Source of the DNA: JBEIHX01 sp040381075 | Lineage (GTDB): Bacteria; Pseudomonadota; Alphaproteobacteria; Caulobacterales; Aquidulcibacteraceae | Direction: 5' to 3' | DNA length: 64,000 nucleotides | Assembly (NCBI GenBank): GCA_040381075.1 | Contig: JBEIHX010000019.1 | Coordinates: 1-64,000, forward strand | Part shown: in pieces, positions 1-5,842 of the stretch | Position numbering within the stretch: the stretch's first letter is position 1 | Layout of the letters: each line of letters opens with the position of its first letter | The notes under the pieces: model-generated | What the model saw: only the letters and a program-made list of their open reading frames with translations | Told to the model about the DNA's origin: nothing | Databases searched by the model: none | Translations under genes and position numbers: made by a program

Positions 1-550
1 CGCCGCGAGCGACACGCGCTTGGTCGATCGCGAGGTTCCCCCGCCCACGCGGGGATGGTCCCGGCTTCATGGACCTGTGGGGGCAGACGTGGTTGGTTCC
101 CCCGCCCACGCGGGGATGGTCCCCCGGCGCACTAGCGGTGTATTCAATCGAAGTCGGTTCCCCCGCCCACGCGGGGATGGTCCCACGCAGCACTGGCCAA
201 AGCGACTGGGCAGCGCGGTTCCCCCGCCCACGCGGGGATGGTCCCAGCAGCCCGGCGAGGCCGATCTGCACCAGGACGGTTCCCCCGCCCACGCGGGGAT
301 GGTCCCCTGCGCTTTCCAGATCTGCGTGTACATGGTCCGGTTCCCCCGCCCACGCGGGGATGGTCCCAGTACACAGAGGCCGGCATGGTGCTGGTCGATG
401 GTTCCCCCGCCCACGCGGGGATGGTCCCCAGTGCCGGCGGTGGTGGCGGGATCAGCCCCTGGTTCCCCCGCACACGCGGGGATGGTCCCACGCGTAGACT
501 TTTCGCCCGTGTTGCTCACCCGGTTCCCCCGCCCACGCGGAGGTCTGCTT
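1..550 (+). CRISPR. Type I-E-like CRISPR array, trailer end
   Basis: Nine 29-bp repeats start at 34, 95, 156, 217, 278, 339, 400, 461 and 522, separated by exactly 32-bp spacers (61-bp period). Bases 1-33 fit the last base of a tenth repeat plus a spacer, so the array continues to the left. The repeat begins GGTTCCCCCGCC and ends GCGGGGATGGTCCC. It folds into a CCCCGC/GCGGGG hairpin with a CCAC loop, as in type I-E repeats. The repeat at 461 has one change in the loop (ACAC), leaving the stem intact. The repeat at 522 loses its last third, which is typical of the leader-distal end. This and the resemblance to E. coli I-E repeats indicate transcription on the plus strand from a leader outside the window. 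All 8 complete spacers are different; no cas gene is visible here. Confidence 0.97.
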
Positions 551-678
551 CGGTGGCCGAAAGCATCTTCGGTACGAGCCCGATCCCCGCAATTGTAACG
601 TTTCGCGTTCAATTTGCGGGCCTCCCCAGAGATTGAGTGGCGCTGCGTGGGGACTGCGCCCTTGGTGGCAGCCTTGCC

Positions 679-722
679 TTGACCGATCACGCCAGAGTTG
701 GATATGACTACATTAGTCATAT
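679..722 (+). promoter_or_regulatory. Promoter and palindromic operator of the first toxin-antitoxin pair
   Basis: A perfect inverted repeat, ATATGACTA-cat-TAGTCATAT, lies at 702-722, 15 bases before the antitoxin GTG. A TTGACC (679-684) could be the -35, with a -10 such as TATGAC (703-708) inside the palindrome. Phd/YefM antitoxins autorepress by binding short palindromes over their own promoter, so this is probably the antitoxin operator. The bases between the CRISPR trailer (551) and 679 show nothing else. Confidence 0.7.
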
Positions 723-737
723 TTTGGCGAGGCGACT

Positions 738-980
738 GTGAAAGAACTTCAACTCCGCGACGCGAAAGCGAACCTCTCCGCCGTAGTCGACGAAGCGGTC
801 CTCGGCGAGGAGTTCGTCATTACCCGGCATGGCAAGCCCGAGGCCGTCTTGATCGGCTTCGAGGAATGGAAACGGTTATCGGCCGTGCCCTCCTTCGGGC
901 GCCTCTTGATGGCGGCGCCTGAAGCGGCTGGCGATCTACCGCAGCGCGATGAGGGCGGGCTGCGCGACAGCGGGCTCTGA
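738..980 (+). CDS. Phd/YefM-family antitoxin
   Basis: An 80-residue protein beginning MKELQLRDAKANLSAVVDEA, the typical N-terminus of Phd/YefM antitoxins. It is followed by EEFVITRHGKPEAVLIGFEEW, the beta-hairpin that forms the DNA-binding dimer. The C-terminal third (after about residue 50) is low-complexity and would be the unstructured toxin-neutralising tail. The start is GTG at 738. The downstream PIN-domain toxin starts one base after the stop, so the two are cotranscribed and probably translationally coupled. The role is to bind and inhibit the toxin and to repress the operon through the palindrome at 702-722. The family call is secure; partner specificity is inferred from position. 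Confidence 0.9.
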   Translation: MKELQLRDAKANLSAVVDEAVLGEEFVITRHGKPEAVLIGFEEWKRLSAVPSFGRLLMAAPEAAGDLPQRDEGGLRDSGL

Positions 981-981
981 A

Positions 982-1413
982 ATGTACCTCGTCGATACGA
1001 ATGTTATCTCCGCCGCCGCTCCCGGTCGCCCGGGTTCGCCAGCGCTGGCGGACTGGATGGATCGGAACGCCGGAGCATTGTTCATCTCGTCTGTCACCGT
1101 CGCTGAGATTACCGAAGGCATCGCCAAATCACGGCGAGAAGGTGCAACCCGGAAAGCCGAAGAGCTCGCCGCTTGGCTCGACGCTGTGGTTCACTTGTAT
1201 CCGCGACGCATCTTGCCTTTGGACGTGGCCGTCGCCCGCACACTTGGCGAAATGTCTGACCACGCCCGCGCCATCGGCCGCCCGCCGGGATTGGCGGACC
1301 TGATCATCGCCGCGACGGCGAAACATCACGGCTTGACAATCCTGACGCGCAACATCCGGCACTTCGCGCCGATTGGCATCCCAGTGCATGATCCCTTTGC
1401 GAGTTTGCCCTGA
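982..1413 (+). CDS. vapC: PIN-domain ribonuclease toxin, VapC type
   Basis: A 143-residue PIN-domain protein. MYLVDTNVISAA carries the first catalytic Asp (about residue 5). SSVTVAEITEGI gives the conserved Glu, and GLADLIIAATA the later acidic residue, followed by the TRNIRHF strand common to VapC proteins. These acids coordinate Mg2+ for cleavage of RNA, usually tRNA or rRNA. A longer reading frame opens at 949 inside the antitoxin gene. The ATG at 982, one base after the antitoxin stop, gives the normal VapC N-terminus and is preferred. All catalytic motifs are intact, so the toxin is probably active and kept silent by the upstream antitoxin. Confidence 0.92.
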   Translation: MYLVDTNVISAAAPGRPGSPALADWMDRNAGALFISSVTVAEITEGIAKSRREGATRKAEELAAWLDAVVHLYPRRILPLDVAVARTLGEMSDHARAIGRPPGLADLIIAATAKHHGLTILTRNIRHFAPIGIPVHDPFASLP

Positions 1414-1415
1414 GC

Positions 1416-1706
1416 GAAGCGGCGCGCCACAAATCGGGCGCGCACCTCATCGCGAACCGTCGCCGCGTCCCATGGGACGGCTGCGCCGCTTGCATCACCT
1501 TCAGCGATCAAAGCTTTGAGCTCATCATCCGAGTAGCCGAGGCTGCCGGCGTCGGTCGCGTCGGCGTACATGGCGCCAGCCAGCCGCGCTTCGGCGGCGC
1601 CGTCTAGGCTCTCGAAGCCCACTTCAAGCCGCTTCCGGTCAAGCTCCGCAGCCAGGGTATTAGCAAGGTTTCGCCCTGAATTGGGCTCTGGGCGGGATGG
1701 ATTGTG
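1416..1706 (-). pseudogene. ParD-like antitoxin remnant, convergent with vapC
   Basis: A minus-strand frame open from about 1706 encodes a segment containing SDDELKALIAEGDASGAAV followed by PWDAATVRDEVRARF. This resembles the C-terminal half of ParD/CC2985-type antitoxins (ALIxEGxxSG then a basic helix). The frame has no good ATG or Shine-Dalgarno (the first usable start is a GTG at 1622). It reads on antisense into vapC to a stop at 1326, so the natural C-terminus is missing. No ParE-like toxin follows. I read it as a decayed antitoxin, possibly fused to unrelated sequence. The ParD assignment rests on a short motif. Confidence 0.4.
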
Positions 1707-1797
1707 CGCGAGTTATCCACAGGTTAGTGAGGTTGCGGCATCATGGCTGCGAAGCGCGCGGCAGAAAGTCAGACTAGAAATCTGGCTATCGGTTAGC

Positions 1798-1810
1798 TAT
1801 AATCTATGTA
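1798..1810 (+). promoter_or_regulatory. -10 element giving a possibly leaderless antitoxin mRNA
   Basis: A perfect TATAAT lies at 1798-1803, seven bases before the antitoxin ATG at 1810. Transcription would be expected to begin at or within a base or two of the A of the ATG, leaving no room for a ribosome-binding site. There is no clear -35 at the right spacing (TAGAAA at 1775). A short imperfect repeat GCTA...TAGC (around 1784-1797) may be an operator. Confidence 0.5.
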
Positions 1811-2064
1811 TGAACACTTACAGCGTGGCCGACGCCAAGAACAACCTGTCTGAACTAATCGACCGCGCCCTTAAGGGGGAAGGCGTGGTTATCACCCGGC
1901 ATGGCGCTCCGGTCGCAGAACTCCGCCCTGTGCGTCCTGCGCCTGGACCGATCACCGACGTTGACCTTGCGTGGCTGGACGCTCGCCGCGTTACACCGTT
2001 GAAGCCGTTCCCAGAAGACGCCGGCGCATTGATTTCACGCATGCGCGACGAGGACGCGCATTGA
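1810..2064 (+). CDS. Phd/YefM-family antitoxin, second pair
   Basis: An 84-residue protein starting MNTYSVADAKNNLSELIDRA, then GEGVVITRHGAPVAELRPVR, which is the Phd/YefM fold. The remainder, including DVDLAWLDARRV and an acidic end, would be the toxin-binding tail. The frame is open upstream to 1570, but ATG 1810 starts exactly at the conserved N-terminus and sits just after a consensus -10. It ends in TTGA, where the toxin's TTG start overlaps the antitoxin stop by three bases, so toxin synthesis depends on antitoxin translation. Confidence 0.9.
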   Translation: MNTYSVADAKNNLSELIDRALKGEGVVITRHGAPVAELRPVRPAPGPITDVDLAWLDARRVTPLKPFPEDAGALISRMRDEDAH

Positions 2065-2474
2065 AAGCTTACCTTGACGCTAGCGTTCTAGTCGCCCTGT
2101 TCATTCAAGAAGCCGGAACGCCAATCGCCCGCGCAGCGATTGCCGGACGTGAGCTATTGTTGAGCGAGTTCGCAGGAAGTGAATTCTGCGCAGCGGTCAC
2201 GAGGCTCGTTCGGCTTGGCGTTCTGAGCGCCGATCAGGCGGCTGCGGTCTTTGCCGATTCTGACCTTTGGAAGGCACGAAGCGTCGAGACCATCGCGGTT
2301 GAGAACGCCGACTTCGCCGCAGCGACTGCATTTGTGCGGCGTCTCGATCTCGGCCTTCGCGCGCCAGACGCCTTGCATTTGGCAGTCTGCGACCGGCTGG
2401 GGAGCGAACTGCTAACGTTCGACATCAAAATGGCGGCGGCGGCGAAAGCGATTGGCATTGTCACCGGCCCCTGA
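2061..2474 (+). CDS. vapC: PIN-domain ribonuclease toxin, second pair
   Basis: A 137-residue PIN-domain protein. KAYLDASVLVALF contains the first Asp, SEFAGSEFCAAV the conserved Glu, and LRAPDALHLAVCDRLG the third acid. TFDIKMAAAAKAIG follows, as in VapC toxins of the type paired with Phd-like antitoxins. The likely start is TTG at 2061, overlapping the antitoxin stop (TTGA). This places the first beta strand at residue 2 as in the family. An in-frame ATG at 1971 lies deep inside the antitoxin gene and is unlikely. This is a different PIN subgroup from the toxin at 982, so the two pairs are not a recent duplication. Confidence 0.9.
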   Translation: MKAYLDASVLVALFIQEAGTPIARAAIAGRELLLSEFAGSEFCAAVTRLVRLGVLSADQAAAVFADSDLWKARSVETIAVENADFAAATAFVRRLDLGLRAPDALHLAVCDRLGSELLTFDIKMAAAAKAIGIVTGP

Positions 2475-2517
2475 CTATCCGAACGAAATGCCACCGAATT
2501 GGACATGGGAGGCGTCG

Positions 2518-2796
2518 ATGGCGAAGATCCAAGAGGTCCCTGCAGCCGACTTCATTGCTGATTTGGATCGATGGTCTGTTGCCGCTCAATTCTCCCCCGT
2601 TATGGTCACGGATGCGGTATCCGGTGTTGCACTTGGATATCTTCTCTCACCCAGCGACTTCGATAACTTCCGCCGCCTCCGCGCCCTCGCGCGACAGTCG
2701 CGCTTCGCTTGGGAAATGCCCGCGGACATGGCCGACCTACTAAGGGTGGATGTGGTCAGCGGCAGGCAAGAGTTGGACGATTTGATGGGCGATTAG
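2518..2796 (+). CDS. Orphan Phd-like antitoxin
   Basis: A 92-residue protein. The sequence VPAADFIADLDRWSVAAQF then PVMVTDAVSGVALGYLLSP and SDFDNFRRLRALAR resembles Phd-like antitoxins of the 'xxGYLSPxEYExxxRLK' group. The C-terminal segment EMPADMADLL matches the short neutralising helix of that group. The start is set by an excellent Shine-Dalgarno (GGGAGG, 2507-2512) six bases before ATG 2518; upstream in-frame ATGs lack one. It lies 43 bases after the second PIN toxin and may be cotranscribed with it. No toxin follows, so its partner has been lost or is encoded elsewhere. Confidence 0.7.
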   Translation: MAKIQEVPAADFIADLDRWSVAAQFSPVMVTDAVSGVALGYLLSPSDFDNFRRLRALARQSRFAWEMPADMADLLRVDVVSGRQELDDLMGD

Positions 2797-2820
2797 AAGG
2801 CCCACAGATGTCTCTTCCGC

Positions 2821-3170
2821 CTATCGCTCCACGCCCAAGCCACGCGTCAGGCGCTCGATCCCATCCTTCATCTGCGCCATGACTTTCTGCCCGGCTGAGA
2901 CATCAAGTCCAGACGGCCTCATGGCCAGAGCAACGCGGTCATGGCCGCTCCAGGGCCAAATAGCGGCTACCAGAAATCTCGATCTCGCCGCGCACCAGCC
3001 AGCGCTGTTTCGTTTCACTCAAGCCCCGACAAGGCTTACCGGCTTCGCGGGCGAGATCAGACGCGGCTTTGTGGAAGGCGTCGTCGTGGCCGGGCGCACG
3101 GGCGCCGGCGCGGCCTTTGAACCGGGCGCACCCGGGCGCAGGATTTGACCGCAGGCAGCTTTCTGCCGCA
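2821..3170 (-). pseudogene. Frameshifted minus-strand coding remnant, unrecognised
   Basis: Two minus-strand frames abut. One reads HDDAFHKAASDLAREAGKP then ETKQRWLVRGEIEISGSRYL and stops near 2939. The other continues in the next frame with HDRVALAMRPSGLDVSAGQ and KVMAQMKDGIERLTRGLGVER to a stop at 2821. A single one-base shift near 2940-2950 would join them into one protein-like C-terminus of about 110 residues. Upstream (above 3200) the frame becomes antisense to the S41 peptidase gene, so any N-terminal part is gone. I do not recognise the family. Confidence 0.4.
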
Positions 3171-3209
3171 GCATGTTGCGGTCTGTTGTCGTTCGAAGGT
3201 CTCTGCCCC

Positions 3210-4880
3210 ATGCACGCCGCGCTGCGCATGTTCGCCATCAGTCTCATGGTGCTCGCCGCGCCCATCCCACTGAGCGCCTGCGGCGGAGGGGGCGGCGGAG
3301 GGGCAGGCGCAACTCCGGCTCCGCCAACCCCGGCGCCCCCGCCGCCGCCTCCACCGCCCAGCGCGGGCCCGACCTGGACTGCAGGGGTGTTCCAGGCGGC
3401 CAGCGGGTTCAAGAATCGATGCGAAGTTGTACGCACAGGGGTGGACATCGAGGGAAATGCATTTCCGGACGTCCAGGCGACCGCAGTGGAAGAACGGTTC
3501 TGGCTGCGCTCCTGGACCAACGAGACTTATCTGTGGAACACAGAAGTCGAGGACCGCGACCCGGGCGCCTTCACCAACCGGCGGGACTATTTCGCGGTCC
3601 TGCGCACCACGGCGCGCACCGCCTCCGGCAAGGACAAGGACGACTTCCATTTCAGCGAGCCGACCACCGAGTTCCTGGCGCGGCGCAATGCGGCGCCCCG
3701 GGCGAGCTACGGCGCGGTCATCACGGCATTGAGCACCACGCCGCCGCGCGACTTCCGGATACGGTATACGGAGCCGTCATCGCCTGCTTCAGCGCAGACC
3801 TCCGGGCGGCCCAACCTGGTGCGCGGGTCGAGGGTCTTGAGGGTCAACGGCATTGATCTCGTCAATACCAACAGCCAGTCCGATATCGACGCATTGAACG
3901 CCGCCCTGTTTCCTGCAACGCCAGGCGTCACCACCGTGTTTCAGGTACAGGATCCAGGCGCTGCATCCTCGCGCACCGTGTCTCTCACCTCGGTGAACCT
4001 GTCCCCGACGGCGGTCAATCGAACCGCCATTGTCGACGCCGGCGGCCCGGCCAGGGTGGGTTATATTCTGTTCAACACCTTCAGCCCGTTCTCCAGCGAG
4101 CAGCAGATCTATGATGCGATGCTGGAGATGCAAAGGCAGGGCGTGAGCGATCTTGTGCTGGACCTGCGTTACAACGGAGGCGGCCTTCTCGCGGTGGCGT
4201 CCCAGCTGAGTTTCATGATCGCCGGCCCGGCGCGCACGTCCGGGAAGGACTTCGAGCGTCTGCGCTTCAATGCTGCAGCGGGCAGCCGAAATCCGGTCAC
4301 CGGGCAGACCAACTCGCCGATTCCATTCTATTCCACTGGCCTTGGCTTCACGCTGACGACCAGCGTTTCACTCCCCTCGTTAAACCTCAACAGGGTCTAT
4401 GTGCTGACCACCGGCTCAACCTGCAGTGCGAGCGAGGCCGCCATCAACGCACTGCGCGGCGTCGGCGTTGAGGTGGTCCTGATCGGCGACAAGACCTGCG
4501 GCAAACCGTTCGGTTTCTACCCGCAGGACAACTGTGGAGAGACCTACTACACGATCCAGTTTCAGGGCGTAAACAATCTCGGTTTCGGCGACTATGCGGA
4601 TGGGTTCATTCCCTCGAATTCCCCGGCGAGCTTCGGCGTGCGGCTTCCTGGTTGTCAGGTGGCGGATGATTTGTCCCGGGAACTGGGCGATCCATCGGAA
4701 CGGCTGTTGCAGGCGGCGCTTGGCTATCGCGCGACGCTGGGGTGTCCGACTGCGCAGGCGCAGGCTCTCGGCGTCCAGCCCCCGCGGCTGGACAACGAGG
4801 CCCCGGGGTTGCCGCTGGATCCGCCCCGCCCCTCAGTTCTTGACACAAATCGCGACATGACGATGCCGCGCAGGTTATGA
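3210..4880 (+). CDS. S41-family serine peptidase, lipoprotein
   Basis: A 556-residue exported peptidase. The N-terminus MHAALRMFAISLMVLAAPIP ends in the lipobox LSAC (lipidated Cys 24), followed by a Gly run and a Pro-rich linker to about residue 55. A PDZ-like segment contains GSRVLRVNGIDLVN (about residues 210-225). The S41 tail-specific protease core includes DLRYNGGGLLAVASQL, the nucleophile motif TTGSTCSASEAA (Ser about 406-408) and GDKTCGKPFG (general-base Lys about 428-432). The family cleaves unstructured periplasmic polypeptides. The lipobox places this one on a membrane, probably the outer one. The start is ATG 3210, which begins the signal peptide; the open frame upstream is not protein-like. 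Its stop overlaps the next lipoprotein gene by ATGA. Confidence 0.9.
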   Translation: MHAALRMFAISLMVLAAPIPLSACGGGGGGGAGATPAPPTPAPPPPPPPPSAGPTWTAGVFQAASGFKNRCEVVRTGVDIEGNAFPDVQATAVEERFWLRSWTNETYLWNTEVEDRDPGAFTNRRDYFAVLRTTARTASGKDKDDFHFSEPTTEFLARRNAAPRASYGAVITALSTTPPRDFRIRYTEPSSPASAQTSGRPNLVRGSRVLRVNGIDLVNTNSQSDIDALNAALFPATPGVTTVFQVQDPGAASSRTVSLTSVNLSPTAVNRTAIVDAGGPARVGYILFNTFSPFSSEQQIYDAMLEMQRQGVSDLVLDLRYNGGGLLAVASQLSFMIAGPARTSGKDFERLRFNAAAGSRNPVTGQTNSPIPFYSTGLGFTLTTSVSLPSLNLNRVYVLTTGSTCSASEAAINALRGVGVEVVLIGDKTCGKPFGFYPQDNCGETYYTIQFQGVNNLGFGDYADGFIPSNSPASFGVRLPGCQVADDLSRELGDPSERLLQAALGYRATLGCPTAQAQALGVQPPRLDNEAPGLPLDPPRPSVLDTNRDMTMPRRL

Positions 4881-5245
4881 GGACAAGACGAATGATCCGG
4901 TCGATCGCGCTGGGCGTCCTGATTGTGTCGCTTGCAGCCTGCCAGACATCGAGCGAGCCGCGTCTGGCACGACTGGAAACCGCGACGCCGGAGAGCAGGG
5001 CGGCGCTGACGCGGGTTCTGGCGCAGGCTGTCGGACGCGCCGAGGTCCAGCTTGGCCCGCTGGACCTCACCCGCCAGCCGGTGATCTCCGTTCTGCCGCC
5101 ACCGCTTGGCCCCCTGGAAGGGGCAAGCACCGCCCTTCCTGAGATCTTCGAGCTCGTGATGATTGACCGCGACTGTTATGTCAGACGGCGCCGTGACGGG
5201 GCGTTGTTCGCCCTCCCCGGACTGAGCTGCAGGGCGATTGACTGA
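4877..5245 (+). CDS. Small hypothetical lipoprotein
   Basis: A 122-residue protein with the signal peptide IRSIALGVLIVSLAAC; the lipobox LAAC puts the lipidated Cys at about residue 22. The mature part is short and without a recognised domain. It contains a VQLGPLDLTRQPVISVLPPP segment and two Cys near the C-terminus (DRDCYVRR and GLSCRAID) that could form a disulfide. The gene overlaps the S41 peptidase stop by four bases, so the two are cotranscribed and translationally coupled. It could be a partner, adaptor or substrate of the peptidase; that is inference from the overlap only. Confidence 0.8.
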   Translation: MRTRRMIRSIALGVLIVSLAACQTSSEPRLARLETATPESRAALTRVLAQAVGRAEVQLGPLDLTRQPVISVLPPPLGPLEGASTALPEIFELVMIDRDCYVRRRRDGALFALPGLSCRAID

Positions 5246-5825
5246 TGCGGCGGTGACCGTCGTCATCTGGAAGCCCTCGGGGGTTGTGCGGCGCGGCGGC
5301 GCCCATCTGCTGACGCGCCTGCCTGCTCCTTGGCGGCATCGGCGCATCACCCTCAGGCGCGAAGGGCTCACGGACAGTCTGCGGACACGTTCCGGTCCAT
5401 GCCTGGCCGTGCCAACGTCCTGTCCGGCCAGGAGCGGCTTCGGGGCGCCCGAGCATCCCCGGCCTGGGCTGTGGCCCGGACGGCGAGCCGCTCCGGGCGT
5501 TTTCCGGCCAGTGCCGACAGCGGGCCGATCACGACAGGTTCCAGGGCGTAGATCACCAGCCGACCGCGCTGTGCGGTGATCACGCCAGGCCAAGCGCCCG
5601 GCAGCCAGCCCCGATCGGGGGGCATTGCCGGGGGGCATTGCCAGGGGGCGCCATCAGGGCTCACCATCAGGGGGCATCGCACGCCCGGCATCGACGGGGC
5701 AGGCTGCAGAGCCGCATGGGCGGCCCCGCAACCTGCGCCCGTCGAGCGCCTTCCCCGCCGGTGGGCAAGCGGGAAAGGCGGGATCGGACCAAATCCATAC
5801 GCACGCACGGCCCGATTCTGATTGA
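5246..5825. other. Non-coding spacer of about 580 bp
   Basis: Frames on both strands are open but read as high-GC noise with no conserved motif or Shine-Dalgarno. The only visible structure is the 13-bp tandem repeat at 5617-5681. Confidence 0.6.
5617..5681. repeat. Five degenerate 13-bp tandem repeats
   Basis: Two perfect copies of GGGGGGCATTGCC (5617-5629, 5630-5642) are followed by three related 13-mers. These are AGGGGGCGCCATC, AGGGCTCACCATC and AGGGGGCATCGCA. The tract lies between the lipoprotein gene and the 3' end of the TonB receptor gene. It is one of several 12-15 bp tandem tracts in this window. Confidence 0.8.
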
Positions 5826-5842
5826 TCAGTATCGTCTACTGA
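5826..5842 (-). terminator. Weak hairpin at the receptor gene stop
   Basis: An inverted repeat TCAGTA-tcgtc-TACTGA (5826-5842) spans the stop codon of the minus-strand TonB receptor gene. The stem is only 6 bp and no T-run follows, so terminator function is tentative. Confidence 0.25.

Noticed and set aside
20..720. Overlapping open frames on both strands through the CRISPR array
   Set aside because: They are translations of the 61-bp repeat-spacer unit (repeated PPPTRGW- and AGEP-like segments) and not genes.
1711..1724. Single consensus DnaA box TTATCCACA (1713-1721)
   Set aside because: One isolated box in high-GC spacer DNA, with no cluster, AT-rich unwinding region or replication gene nearby; not an origin.
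2939..3520. Long minus-strand frame with a Gly/Pro-rich middle
   Set aside because: Above about 3200 it is antisense to the S41 peptidase leader and linker; only the lower part looks coding and is listed as a remnant.
4724..5808. Minus-strand frames of 304 and 146 residues over the lipoprotein gene and spacer
   Set aside because: Arg/Pro/Gly-rich composition without motifs or ribosome sites; antisense to two real genes or in the repeat-bearing spacer.
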